A stretch of DNA of 64,000 nt from Blattamonas nauphoetae (GCA_033064195.1 JARBJD010000003.1:372001-436000), one strand, 5' to 3'; positions 20,530 to 32,393 are shown, counted from the stretch's first letter. The notes: generated by a model from the letters alone, not told the origin. Translations and numbers: made by a program.

Positions 20530-21525
20530 TTAAGCCTTCACGGTTTTCTTTGTTGTTGGCTTTGGAGCAGCGGCTGCCTTCTTTGTGGCATCCTCTCTGG
20601 CCTTCTTAGCTTCAGCGCGGGAAGTAGCGAGGAGTTTTTTGTATTCAGCAGCTTGTTCCTTAGTCCTGATTGCGCTCTCGACTTTCTTGTTGTGCAGATA
20701 ACGTTTGCGGGCAACACGGAGAGGTGTCACGAGACGTTGAATCTTGGGAGCCTTTGTTCTCTTTTTGCCCTCCAACTTGCGGCGAACAACATATTTGCGG
20801 ACATCAGCTGTTTTTGGGAGGTCCTATTTGTTGTGGGTAATTGATAGAGAATACATAACGATGAAGATAAAATGTCGTAAAAATAGATACGAAGAGCTTG
20901 CGGATGTTGCTGGCACGCTTTGGTCCCAGACGACGTGGCCTGCGGACTGTTGTGACACCCTCAATTTCAGATGGACCTTTCTTGACAATAACGAGGTTCA
21001 AAACGCAAATGTCGTTGGCAACAATGCAACCACGAACAGACTTGCGCTTACGTTCGCCAGAGCGGCGTTCACGGAAGCATTTTTGGCCTATGAAGGTGAA
21101 AAAAGTTGATTGATGATCTTGCACAAAAAACACACCTTTCTTAAGCATAACACGGACACGGTGGGATTGGAGAATACCTTGCTTCATGGGGAAACCTTGT
21201 TTGTCGTTTCCTCCTGAGATCTTGAGAACATATCCCTTGAACTCTTCTCCAAGGCAGGAACCATCAACTTCCTGTCCCATGTGCTTCTCCATGAAATGGT
21301 TGCTGTAAGTCAACAGAGATGTATATTAGGAAAGAAGGGATCAAATAAAGTTCAAAGATGGGCATATCAAACGTTTTGTGGTCGTCATTGACCTCGAAAA
21401 CTTTTTGTCCTCCAGTAAGAGGGTAGCAGATGTTGAGCTAAAGAAACAAAGACAAATGGAGTTGAAGGTGTGTAGTTACGAGGGAAATAGTGTGGATGAA
21501 TGATAACAGTGATTCACACCTTCAT
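20530..21525 (-). CDS. RPS6: Ribosomal protein eS6
   Basis: Exons on the minus strand are 21525..21520, 21437..21373, 21302..21136, 21087..20891 and 20823..20530, giving 242 aa. The first exon holds only ATG AAG, as is common in ribosomal protein genes. eS6 is a small-subunit protein. The diagnostic block is nearly unchanged: [20 protein letters not shown], then [29 protein letters not shown] across the intron, and [13 protein letters not shown]. The C-terminal helix is Lys/Ala-rich and ends KKTVKA; the serine cluster phosphorylated in animals is not present. Introns are 82, 70, 48 and 67 nt. The gene converges with the CHD gene, with about 150 bp between the stops. Confidence 0.95.
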
Positions 21526-21787
21526 GATCGAGTAGGCCCATAAGACAGTTGTTGTTCACTTGTGCGTGGCCTCTCATGAATCGAGGGCATAAATTAGTTT
21601 TTTGGTGGTGGGTGATTGATTATAGACATTTGGTGGCTCAAAAAGAAGAATCAACTGTTCTTGGAGGAGTTCTTACGGTTTCTCCAATATCTCTGAATTG
21701 TCATGAATATCATTAACTAAGTGCGGATGAATTGAGGTGATAGACAAAAAGAAAGTGAATCACCCGTAGATGGAGAAAGAAGAGTGT

Positions 21788-23191
21788 CTAGCAATCTGTG
21801 AGCGCCTCGAGACCAGGGAGAACCTTTCCCTCGAGATATTCCAGGGAGGCTCCACCACCTGTGGAAACATGGGAAACTTTTTCGCCTGATTTCTTGATGG
21901 CAGAAGCAGAGTCACCTCCTCCGACGACCTGGAGAAAAAAGAAGACAAGAATGATGAATGGACAAAATAAGGAGAAAAATAAAACAAATGTTTGAGAAGA
22001 TCAGACTGCTCTCCTCTCGTGGAGAAGAGTGTTTTCAAGTCCTTGAGCGGTGGGTTCTAATTACCGCTCTCGTGTTCTTTCTTTCATCATGAAAAACTCC
22101 GAAGGGATTCTCTCTCTGAAACATACGGTGATGGCGCCAGCGGCGGTTGCTTCGGCGAGTGCATGGGCAATAGCGAATGTACCCTTTGAGAGAGCCTCAA
22201 TTTCGAAGACACCCATTGGTCCGTTCCAGATGACTGTTTTGGCCTCGCGAATTGTCTTTGAGAAGAGTTCAATTGTCTTGGGACCAATGTCAACACATTC
22301 CAGGGTGGCTGGAACGGCGTCCATTTCGTGGTAAGTTGGTTCCGAGCATTGACGGTTCTTGAAGTCGAGAGTTTCAACGCAGACGGCATCGATTGGGAGG
22401 AGGATCTTATCGCCATACTTCTTCAAGATATCTTCGCAGAATGGGATGCGATCGGCTTGGAGGAGAGATCTGCCAATTTCTTTGCCTTGGGCCTTCAGGA
22501 ATGTGTAAGCCATTCCACCTCCGATGATGAGCTTGTCGCACTTCTGAACGAGGTTGGTCACAACATTCAGCTTGTCAGAAACTTTGGCACCACCGAGGAT
22601 TCCGACCAGGGGGCGAGCAGGTTGAGTGCAGGCGCCGTCGAGGTACTTCACTTCAAGACCCATGAGTTCTCCACAAGCGCACTTGCCTGGGAAGTATTTA
22701 GTGATTCCTTCGGTTGAAGCATGAGCACGGTGAGCTGTTCCGAAGGCGTCATTGATGTAGAATGTGCCGTATGAGGCGAGTTTTTGAGCGAAGGCGGCGT
22801 CGTTCTTTTCTTCCTGAGGATAGTAACGAAGGTTCTCAAGAAGAAGGATCTCGTGGACACCAAGTTTTTGCACATCTTCTTCGGCTTTTTGGCAGTCCTT
22901 GTTGAAATGAACCTTGGCCTTGCCACCGAGAAGTTTTTCCAACTCAACGGCAACAGGGGCAAGAGTCAATTCTGGTTTCACTTGACCATCAGGACGGCCA
23001 AGGTGGGACATAAGGATCAACTTGGTTCCTTCAACAGACAGGATGTATTCGATTGTTGGCAGGCAAGCCTTGATTCTGTTGTTGTTGTCAATCTTTCCAT
23101 CTGGAGTTAACGGGACGTTGAAGTCAACACGGCAGAGGATCGTTTGGTTTTTGAGATCGCAATTCTTGTAATATAATTTTCTGAAAGCCAT
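21788..23191 (-). CDS. PGK: Phosphoglycerate kinase
   Basis: Two exons on the minus strand, 23191..22127 and 21928..21788, encode about 401 aa. PGK transfers phosphate from 1,3-bisphosphoglycerate to ADP in glycolysis. Visible motifs are RVDFNVPL near the N-terminus, [10 protein letters not shown], the [14 protein letters not shown] hinge side, GGAKVSDK, and the nucleotide-binding end split by the intron: [11 protein letters not shown] lies in exon 1 and [13 protein letters not shown] then [14 protein letters not shown] in exon 2. The junction ATC ACC/GTC GTC restores the conserved TVVGGGD. The intron, 198 nt, is the longest found in the window. No signal or transit peptide is visible, so a cytosolic location is likely. 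The 262-bp gap to eS6 shows no further gene. Confidence 0.95.
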
Positions 23192-23386
23192 CTATAATCG
23201 TATTAAGTCGGAGCGAGACAGAAATTGAGACGCCAAAATAGGAGACAACTGACACGTTCGAAGATGTTCAAAGCACTCAATGATTCCCGAAAAAAGCAAT
23301 GGATGGAGGTACAACTAAAAATGTTTAGCGGTCAATAGAAGTGAATTAAAATCAGGAGATTGAGAATAAGTTGTTATGATTGGATT

Positions 23387-25748
23387 TCAAATGGTGTTTT
23401 CTTGTTTTGTGTACTCTCCCTCTGGTCCACCTCCCCCTCCACCTCTCCTTCTCCTCTTGCAACACATGTTGGCGACGATACCGAGAACGATCACCGCCAC
23501 CACCGTTGCTGAAAGAATGATCGCAATTAAGATCACAAAAAAGTTGATTTTTTGTAGTGGCTTGTACATATAGCTGGCTGGAGTGGGGTCACATTTAGAA
23601 GAGGATTTGTTCATGTAGTAGCCTCCTTTGCACCCCGCAGACACACACGTCGAATTGTCATATGCCCCGTTCTTGCAGAGGTATCCGTACTGCGTGTTCT
23701 CCGGATCCGACTTGTCGGCCTTGCACTTGTCTGAGATTGTGATCTGCCCATCTTCACACTTTCCAAACAGGCCAAGGTCAGATACAGTCTGTGCGGTGTT
23801 TAGCATGACATTGGTGTTGATGTATGTTGGGCCGTAGAACGGGATGATGCTGTGCGGGGCTTTGAACTCGTACTCCCAGTTCTCGTCCTGCTTGTCCTTG
23901 AGCGAGGAGTAGAGAATGGAGAACCCAAACACCAAGTCTTGCGTGGTGCGGGGGAAGGTGGTGAACGGGTTGTCCTTCTTCTTGTTGGTGTACACCGAGT
24001 TGACTGCGGAGGCAGAGTAGCGCTTGCCTGTTCCTGCCGACGAGGAGATGGTCGGGTTGACGGGAGCTTTGATGGGGTACCCTCCGCAGAACACAATCTT
24101 CGCCAGGTTTTTCTCTTTCACGTTGTTCATGAACCGTGCGCACGCTCCGAAGCAAACTCCGTCGGTGAGGACGGTAACCTGTTCGGGCGAGAAGAGACGA
24201 CTGAAGTCGGTGGGTCGGTTGCCCCAGTAGTAATAGTACGCTGCGTACATGTCTCCAGATGTGTGTTTGCGACGATATTGTGTGAAATACTCCTTTTCGA
24301 TCTCTCTTCCATCTACCTCTTGGAATTTCCGAGTTCTGACTTTATCTGGTGAGATTTGTGCGAGAGTGTCAGGATCAATGAGATGCTCTGTCGTTCCGTT
24401 GTGGTAAAGGTTCATAAAGCTGGAAAACTCACCAGTCTCACTATCCTCCAGAGGCATCGCAGGGAAGGCATCAGGGAAGAGAGAGAGGAGGAATTGATCT
24501 GCCATGTTTGCTGCACCCGTGTCGCATCCACGCAAGTCAATCAAAAGCTTGTCACAACCAGCATCACGGATACGTTGGAAACCTAAAGCCATTGCGTCAC
24601 GGAACCCGTAGTGCCCCTCCCTCGAGAAATATGTGATCTTGATGAAGCCAAGTTTCACGTCATGTAAAACAGCAGTATACACTTGGTAATCAAAGTGATA
24701 GACACCGGAAAAAGATCCAACGCTCTCAACATTGAGAACTTTGGCAATTGTGTGTTTAATTTCTTCCTCATCAAAGTATCGATTGTGCGAATGTCTCTCG
24801 TTGGGAAGTGACTCGAATTCTGGAACATCAGACAGAATTGAAGCAACTTCGCTATGATCGATGGACGGCTTCTGGATGTCAGAATTTGTCTTTTTTATCG
24901 TTGGACAGAGGGTGTTGAGATCTGTATAAGTTTTATCGCCTAAATTGTACACATAGAACCCAATGTCGTGAGTTACTTTACTCCCTCCATCGAGCGTCAA
25001 TTCAACATGAACAGGTTTGGGAACTTCGGCATGACTGGCATGACGAGTCATGAACCAAGATTGGAGAGCCAAGTTAAAACGTACTGAACTAGATTTCGAG
25101 TAAAAAACGTTCTCATTTGCCCATTTAGCTAAATCAGCGACTGGATCTCCTGATGAACTCCCTGTAATGTTCCACTTTGTGACGGTAGCACCGTTGAGAG
25201 TTGTGTTGATTTTATTGTCGGACTCAAAGAGTTTTGTAAAGTCATGAACTGTTCGTGTTTCAAGTTTAATTCGAGGGTTGGATTCGTTTGAGACATCCAA
25301 TTTGAGAGAATAAGGGAAGTCGTAGTTAAAAGTTGAGAGACATGGAGGGGTGTAAAAGAGATTGGCATCTCTAACCTTGGCAAGAACACGAGAAAGAGCA
25401 ATATGAAATTGTGGAAGAGAATTGTAAGATGGAATGGTATTGTTCAGGAATCTCAACTCGTGGAGGAGATCAACTTTGTCCACGTCAGATTGCATTTCTT
25501 TGGGGGGATTTTTGGCATGGTGAAGGAACGAATAATGTTCGACATAGCTATAAGCAGCGTTCAGGGAGGTTCTCATTTCTGTTTTACTGGAATCATCCTG
25601 TGAAAATTGAACAAAAATGTGAGAACGAGACTTTTAAGGTGGCAAGGCATTCTTCAAATTCATTGAGTTTGTTAACTCCCGGTTTAACAGAACATGCACA
25701 TTGCACTGATTGTAGAAACGCGGAGGCAAGAATGAATCGGATAAGCAT
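23387..25748 (-). CDS. Surface S41-peptidase-like protein with signal peptide and C-terminal TM
   Basis: Exon 1 is 25748..25632 and exon 2 is 25597..23387, joined over a 34-nt intron, about 775 aa. Exon 1 encodes a typical signal peptide (MLIRFILASAFLQSVQC). The centre has the S41 (tail-specific protease) look: LLIDLRGCDTGAANMADQFL followed by VLTDGVCFGACARF. In active S41 enzymes the second block reads like 'G-T-x-S-A-x-E'; here Gly stands where the catalytic Ser is expected, so this may be a pseudoprotease, although the alignment is by eye. A Cys-rich segment follows, then a TM helix (FFVILIAIILSATVVAVIV) and a short CCKRRRR tail with a run of Gly. The product is probably a cell-surface type I membrane protein. 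It is divergent from ATG3 with a 181-bp gap. Confidence 0.65.
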
Positions 25749-25929
25749 TTATGAAGTCACGATTGGGGGTGAGATCTTCGATGAGAACTTCATGAATGTT
25801 GATGAGACGTCATAGCACGATTTAGAAATGAACCTTGAACAAAAAATGGTCTATAATCGAGATATCAACACTCATTCACGACACATCTCGAGTTTTTTGT
25901 TCTGATTAAGGGTATGATCAGTTGAAGAA
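25749..25929. promoter_or_regulatory. Shared upstream region of the S41-like gene and ATG3
   Basis: This 181-bp gap separates two divergent start codons (25748 minus, 25930 plus) and must hold both promoters. No specific motif is recognised. Confidence 0.5.
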
Positions 25930-27124
25930 ATGGCAGACAAGTATGTGTCTAGTTTTTAAAGCGAATCTTGCACTATTCTTTGCATTTGTCCTTATTTTCT
26001 TGCAACATTCCCTATTTCTGCCTCTCAGAAAAATTTCAGGTGGAACACAGGAAGCCCTCAATGAACTTGGCAAAAGCTTTGCGCGTGATGTTAAGGAAGT
26101 TCCCACCAAATCAACTTTCGTTAAAGATGGAAAAATTACCCCCGATGAATTCATCGCAGCTGGTCTGTTCTTCCTGTTGTGTTCAACGATCCAAATTCTC
26201 TCCAATATCATCTAGGTGATCGTCTTGTTATGAAAAACCCAGTGTGGGCATGGTATGATTCAATTCCTGTTATTCCATCGACCGTCTTCTCATAGGCAAG
26301 GTGGCGACCCAGCAAAGAAGTTGTGGTTTCTCCCGGACAACAAGCAATTCCTCCAGGTCAAGTCCATTCCATGCAGAGTCCGTGCAAGTACTCTTGCAGC
26401 TGAGGCCAAAGAAGAGATGATTGGAGGTGACAACGACGACGATTGGGTGGCACCAGAGACAAGTCTTCATCTTCTCCTTTCTTCATTTTCGTCTCTTCTA
26501 TCTCCTTTTTATCAACTATCACTCCCGAACTCAGCTAATCTATCTTCTGAGCCAGCCAAAGAAGAACCAAAACCTTCTGGCGACGAAGACGATGACGAAG
26601 ACATCTTCAACTTTGATGAAGATGATCCCAATGTTTGAGCTGACTGAATTTCTTCTATATCTTTTTTAGGCTGCCCCCACAACAAATGCATTCCGTAGAT
26701 ACGATGCAACCATCTGTTTTGATATTTACTATCTCTCTCCTCGTCTCTTCTTGTATGGCTACGATGAAGTGTGTTTTACTTGACCGTGTTGTGATATTCT
26801 TTTTTAGGATGGTACTACTCCATTAACAACTGAGCAAATTCTCCAGGATCTCAGTGAAGTCTGCATATTTCTCATTTGTGATTCTTCTGTCCCAAACAGG
26901 AACATGCTGCCAAGACTGTCACCACACTTCCTCATCCACATCTTGGCATTCCTTGGACCGCTCTTCACCCATGCAAGCACTCAATCACCATGAAGAGTAT
27001 GATCGATCGCGAGTCAGAAGCTGGACGGACATTGAAAGTTGAACAATACATGTTCTATTTCCTCAAGTTTGTCCAAACAATCTGCCCCACTCTTGAGATT
27101 GAAAAGACAATCATGTCAGAGTAA
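25930..27124 (+). CDS. ATG3: ATG3, E2-like enzyme for ATG8 lipidation
   Basis: Exons that keep the frame are 25930..25940, 26029..26162, 26216..26252, 26296..26632, 26670..26768, 26808..26858 and 26900..27124. A further optional intron may lie at about 26463-26535, where GT..AG ends flank a Ser/Leu-rich stretch unlike ATG3. ATG3 takes ATG8 from ATG7 and passes it to phosphatidylethanolamine during autophagosome growth. Family marks are the N-terminal KSTFVKDGKITPDEFIAAGD, then PVWAW, LWFLPDNKQFL, an acidic flexible loop ending DEDDP, NAFRRYDATICFDIYY, and the catalytic HPCKHSITMK (the Cys accepts ATG8). Exon 1 has only 11 coding bases. The C-terminus ends near the family end, without the FLRF-like tail of some members. 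LSM4 starts 203 bp downstream. Confidence 0.88.
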
Positions 27125-27327
27125 ACATTCTTGTTCTTCACCATTCATCTACCTCACTTCTCTCGTGGAGGAATTCCGCCACTCCCCTACACAGTTTTCC
27201 TTTGATCTCATATGTTTCTTATATATACTCGTGAGGGACTAATTTCTCTTCCTCTACGAGAGAAGGCTCCACTTGAGGAGAAGCTGTCTCGAAATGGGCC
27301 AAAGTTTTGCATAATTCGTATTCCGCA

Positions 27328-27845
27328 ATGTTACCGATTACATTTCTAAATTATGCCACTAATCATCATGTGGTTTGTTTTTTTCTCTCACTCTTCACGT
27401 TATTGTCCTGAAGATGATTGAGTTGAAAAATGGAGAAACGTACCACGGACTCCTCTCTGGTTTTGATCGATACCTAAACCTTACACTTCAGAATGTTCTG
27501 ATCACATCGCGTGTTTGGCTCTCCCCTTCTTTCAGATGATATCTCGCCCTCAATTTTCTCATCAACATTCAGGATGGAGAACACTTCACAAGGATGAATA
27601 GTTGCACGATCAAAGGTGCAATGATCAAGTCAATTCGACTTCCAGCAAATGCGATCGATGAAGCCGCAGTAGCAATGGCAAATGAGGTTCAACGCTACCA
27701 GATCCAAACTGGCACAGACCCAACTTACTATTCTCAAATGTTCTCAACCAATGGAAGTTCTGGTCAGCAATCTCGTCAGCGACGATCCACCAAAAAGTAT
27801 TCATCGTCTGAACCTCTGGTTATCACACACCAACACAAATCATGA
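27328..27845 (+). CDS. LSM4: LSM4, U6 snRNA/mRNA-decay Sm-like protein
   Basis: Exons are 27328..27372, 27414..27512 and 27573..27845, giving 138 aa; introns are 41 and 60 nt. The start MLPITFLNYATNHHV and Sm1 motif ELKNGETYHG followed by LNLTLQNV are typical of LSM4. The Sm2 part KGAMIKSIRLP follows after the second junction. LSM4 is part of the LSM2-8 ring on U6 snRNA and the LSM1-7 ring in mRNA decay. The C-terminal tail is Gln/Ser/Arg-rich and short and lacks the RG-repeats of animal LSM4. The donor of intron 2 is GTTTGG, a weak consensus, but only this choice gives the conserved TSRDGE junction. Confidence 0.88.
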
Positions 27846-27994
27846 TTTTGTTGCTTTGAACTCGTACCGTCTTTTTTTCTTCTTCCATTTCACAAATATT
27901 ATTTTACTGAACAATAATTCACAACGCATCTGTTTTATGGAACACCCCCTTCTGATGTGGGCAGGATCGCTTCTGCTGTCATTTTTGAATCAAA

Positions 27995-30119
27995 ATGGAC
28001 TGGAAAGGAGAAGTATTCAAGGTCCTGGATGATCATGGTGTTTTGGAACGATTTAGAGTCTGTACTTTCCTTCAATGTTTTATCATATTGTTCTCTCCAC
28101 TTCACAGGCACAACTCAAATCCTCGGTTAAGCTTGCTCTAAAAGGGCAAAGTAAAGAACTCAAACCACAGAATAGACTTGTTGTAGAACTTAAGGAAAGT
28201 GCCGAATGTTTCCCTCTCTTCTTCTCCATCGATCATCATCTCCCTGCTTTTCCTCCTATTCAGACAAAACAACTCTATCTCTAATATTTGATAGCCTCCA
28301 ATCATTGCATCTCACAAATTGTGCTGCTTTGTTTATCCCAGACACTCAAGAACAATCACTTTTTTCTCGTTCTGATCTCGTTCAACAGTATCTGCCAGAA
28401 TTGGAACGGGAATCATATCTTTCGGGAGATTGCCAGAACATTCCTGTTCTTACATACATTTTAGAAAATCGACATACTTCAAATCATTCACAACAAGCGG
28501 GCCTCACTAATTCGACTCTTTCAGTCAGTAGCTCGCGTCCAAAGTACGGTTCTACAAATGCTGGGAAACGTGCTGAAATTTTTCATGATGATGACGACTT
28601 TGAAGAAAAAGAAGAGACAAAATCTCGTGAATCAGACAAAGACTCACCAAATAATTCGCATCAGAATCTCCCAGCAAATAAGCCAAAAGAAGATGAATCA
28701 GAAGAGGAAAGCGATATTTTGGAAGATGAACTTCGGAATAAACAACAAATAACCACAAATTCTTCCTTATTGAATGAGTCTCGAACCCCGAAAGGAGATT
28801 TCTCTCGAATGCTCGATTCTGCTCTTGAAGGCGATATAAGCCTTCAAGCAGGCTCAGCTGCCTCTCCTCTGCAACACAAAACCAAGTCGTTTTCGGAAGA
28901 TGATTCATTTGAAGACGATTCGTCACAACATGAACAATCTCCAGAAGGACGAAGAGGTGCCCAAATCAAACCATCCAAAAACGATGCCGAATCCGACAGC
29001 GACGCATGGGGAATGGACGATGACGACAAGTCATCTTCCGGGAAGAGACAGGAAGAGCAACCACAGCCGAAGAAATCAGAGAACATCTTTGAAGATTCCG
29101 ACGATTTTGATTCGGATGGAGAGAAGCCAGAGACCAAGCCTCAGCCAGAAGAACCCCCCACTGCTGAGTCCGACACTGACTCGCATGCTGCTCAAAGCGA
29201 AAGCGACAAAAAGAGCTCCGACGACTTCGATGATTCCGAAGACGGCGCTTTCGGAAACACCATCCAAACCACAAAAGAGAAGATCGTGGACCCGGATGAG
29301 CTTCTCTCGCCGGAAGAAAAATCCCATGAACTCGTCGCTGACGCCACGAATCCAAACGGTGTCACCATCACAGAAACGGACACAGCCATGACTGCCGAAG
29401 AACGCCGTGCCAAGTTTGATCACTCCGAAATTGCGGCAGTGGAGGACACAGACCAGCCAGTTCTGGACACAACGAAACACTCGACAAGCATCATGGACAT
29501 CACCCAAACACCAGAGCCAAGCAAAGTGATGGAGCTCATGAACAACTCAAAAGAAGAAGGAAAGGCCACCGGATCTGATTTCAACGATTCCGACGATTTT
29601 GCCGACTCCGAAGACCAGAAAGCGAAACCGCAGAACTCCGAAAAGTCGGACGACTTCGAAGACGACGACGACTTTCTGACCGGATCGAAGCCAGTCGCTG
29701 TCGCCAAACGCGAGCGAGAGCCTCTTCCAAAGGCAAAGTCAACAGGAACTGCAGACAATCTCAACTTCGATTTCAGCGATGACGATGAACCAGTGGTGAT
29801 CCCAAAGGCGAAATCAAAGGCGAAAAAGACGGGTCGGATCGGAGGGACAATTCTGAGTGGAAATGATAGTGGCGATGATGATGAACCTGTGGACAGCAGC
29901 TACATCAACTTCTCGTCGTCGTCGGGAGGACGAGCCAAACGCCGGCAACTGTTCTCAAAGCCAAAACCGAAAAACAAAACAAAAGCGAAGAGCGCACCTG
30001 TCCCGAAGACCAGTGGGTCGCCGAGCAGAACTGGAACTTCCTCGCCTGGCGGGTCGGGAAGTCCAGGGCGACGGCATGTTGCAGATGAGGCAGAGGATAT
30101 CAGCGACGACGACTTTTAA
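27995..30119 (+). CDS. FOP/FOR20-like basal-body protein with long acidic tail
   Basis: Exons are 27995..28057, 28108..28207 and 28264..30119, about 672 aa. The N-terminal 110 residues (DDHGVLERFRAQLKSSVKLA, then LSLIFDSLQSLHLTNCAALF) match the LisH-type dimerisation region shared by FOP (FGFR1OP/CEP43) and FOR20, proteins of centrioles and ciliary basal bodies. The remaining 560 residues are low complexity, very acidic and Ser-rich. A short motif built on SDDF/DSDDF with following acidic residues recurs at least five times, and the protein ends ISDDDF. The last 200 residues also carry Lys/Arg clusters. No further domain is seen. The second half of exon 3 is clearly GC-richer than the first. 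The gene lies 149 bp downstream of LSM4 and converges with the transporter gene. Confidence 0.65.
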
Positions 30120-30253
30120 GTTTTTGTGACTCTTGTTTTCCACTTCACTCTTCGATTTCATTTCTAAAACTATGTGGAATCTTCCATTCATCGAAGGTGC
30201 GTATGCACCAGCAGTTTGGGTGAAATGAGAATGAAGACGGATTTGTACAGCGT

Positions 30254-31654
30254 TCAAACAAGAGTTTCGGTGGTGGGAGGATCAGAACTTGGGACTGCCT
30301 CTTCCTCAGCTTGCTTCTTGTTCATTTCCAACTGTTTCAACTTCTTCACACGATGCATAGTTGACAGTTGGAACATGATATTTCCTGTCACTAAGATCAG
30401 GAACCCAAAGAGTTGCATGAGTGAGGAGGCCATGTTCCATGCCTCCCCATATTTGTGCGATGTCACCGGATACATAATTAAATGAACTATCCACACGACA
30501 CCCGCCTTGCAGGACGATATGAGCACTCTGTGGACAGAGCTGAGCCTTCGAGTAACTTGAATTCCGCTACTCAGGAAAACGGCTGCTGCAAGGGTGTAGA
30601 TCACAAGTAGGATAACAATCGTATTGCTATTTCGAATCTGAACAAATGTATCGAGAGTGTTCTCTAGTTTTCCGGATTCTGGACCCGGAATATTCTGAAA
30701 GAGGATCAGGATGAACACCATCAGAACCATTCCGATACATCCCTCCACACCAATGGCAAGCAGTGGATGATACCGTTTTTTGAGCATAAGTCGTTCTTCG
30801 ATAACATATTGCAGTGATGAACAGAGCTGAGCAGAAAGCATCAGCACGACACCAAGCCAAGGGATTTCACCGGTCATAGGCTTCGTGAGAAAGGATGAAC
30901 ACGACGACAGAATTGTTCCACCGAGAGCAACAATCACAGAAATGATTTGCAAAGCACTAAAACGCTTCTTCAGGAAGAGGCATCCCCATATTGGCGTAAA
31001 AAGGATAATTGTGCATGTCATGACCTCCATCAAGGAAGGTGCCGCATACACCATGGCAAATGATGCCATAATTCCGGTCCCAAGATCAAGGATACTCGGG
31101 ACTATCATCCTGATGATCAACATGACGACTGAAGAAGACTTAATTTTTTGAACACATGTCAGAGGCTTTGGTGGGGTATTTTCAGGTTCGCCTTGTGTAA
31201 GGTCTTCTTGATTCAGAAGGAGAGGCGCGTTTGCTACGGTGGTGGAATCTTCAGATGGTCCCTCGGGCTTTTCTGGATCTTTGAGTTTCCTATGTGACTA
31301 AATAACGTGAAAAGGAAGATATAGGGCATACCCTATGGTGAAGAATGCCTTTGTATATCAAATAGACAATGAGAGAGAGGGATTCCGCGAGATTGAGCAT
31401 GAACACCTGAAGACTAAGAGTCAAATGAGTGATTGTAAAGGTGAAGAAGGGTATAATATAGACCATGGTTTCCGAAAAGCATGAGGTTTTGTGATGAGAC
31501 CAGGGACAACTTGTTGAAACTGGAGCTTTTTTGTTGTCACAACAGTAGCTCCGAACAGAACCATACAAATCGGAAGAATGATATTTAGAGGTTGACATCG
31601 GATGGCCATTCTGTAATATTGACGAAAGGTGAATGTTGTCTCATCCACTCCCAT
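30254..31654 (-). CDS. SLC35F6-like drug/metabolite-superfamily transporter
   Basis: Exons on the minus strand are 31654..31464, 31413..31332 and 31297..30254, about 438 aa. Hydrophobic segments suggest roughly ten TM helices, as in SLC35/EamA carriers. The N-terminus ILPICMVLFGATVVTTKK, the region around the first junction (KPHAFRKPC then LQVFMLNLAESL) and the central TIILFTPIWGCLFLKKRFSA fit SLC35F6-type members (formerly C2orf18). SLC35F6 relatives sit in lysosomal or other internal membranes; the substrate is not known to me. A hydrophilic loop of about 45 residues lies between TM2 and TM3. The C-terminus is cytosolic and charged. The gene starts only 52 bp from ATG10 on the opposite strand. 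Confidence 0.75.
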
Positions 31655-31706
31655 TGTTCGTTCTTTCAGCGACGGAGAGTCTCTGAAACTACGTTGTATC
31701 GAAACA
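31655..31706. promoter_or_regulatory. 52-bp bidirectional gap between SLC35F6-like gene and ATG10
   Basis: The two start codons (31654 minus and 31707 plus) are separated by only 52 bp, so promoters or 5' UTRs must overlap or lie inside the partner gene. No motif is recognised. Confidence 0.5.
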
Positions 31707-32393
31707 ATGGATCAATCTGCCTTTATCTCCTTTCTCAAACAACTTCATGCTTTCTGGCCGATCTGGTCACATCCCCTCGTTGATCCACACACGTCAATTC
31801 ATTATTCCACAGCAACGCTCGCAACAAATGATATCATCAACCAAACTCAACAGACCAACGATGATACTGATTCACCCTTCTCTTTCAATGAAGACAATGA
31901 CGCATTCGTATTCTGATTATTCAACATTAACTTTTCACTGTTTTCGCTCTTTTCAACATAGCTCGCGGAAAAAATGCACCTCAACAGAGAGTTTATCTTT
32001 ACAATCACTATTTTCTGGAATCAGTCATATCTCTGTCCTTCACTTTATTTTCTCGTCCATGATCAAAGTGGAGTTTATCTCACGCTTCACGAGGTATATC
32101 ATTCTTTTTAAAACAAGCCTGTCAAGATACATTCCTCCCTTCATCTCTCAACCGAACCATCCCAGACGAACCTTTTCGATATCGTTTCGGAAACACTGAA
32201 TCCACTCACAAATCTGACCTCATTCTGTCTACATCCTTGCGGAACTCCTAGTCTTCTCAAAACGATTCAAAGCAATCATTCCTCTTCGCAGGCATCATTG
32301 ATCTGGCTCAGTAATTCATTATCAACGATCGGGATCTCGATTCCTTTTTCTGTTGTTAAATCTTTCGGCACCTCTGTACAAGCTCTGCCCTGA
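31707..32393 (+). CDS. ATG10: ATG10, E2-like enzyme for ATG12-ATG5 conjugation
   Basis: Exons are 31707..31907, 31962..32093 and 32127..32393, giving 199 aa; introns are 54 and 33 nt. ATG10 transfers ATG12 to ATG5. The N-terminus (MDQSAFISFLKQL, then a Trp-rich stretch) and the strand FTITIFWNQSYLCPSLYFLV followed by DQSGVYLTL fit the family core 'Y.V.....Y.VP.LYF'. The catalytic motif is LHPCGTPSLL with the active Cys, followed by LIWLSNSLSTIGISIP, which parallels 'WLS..G..VGL.VP'. The length is slightly below the usual 200-220. No single exon is long, which makes the gene easy to miss. I am fairly sure of the family from the order and spacing of these motifs. Confidence 0.82.

Noticed and set aside
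20898-21113. Plus-strand frames opposite eS6 and PGK (for example 20744..21109, 22328..22717)
   Set aside because: They are mirror frames of highly conserved minus-strand proteins.
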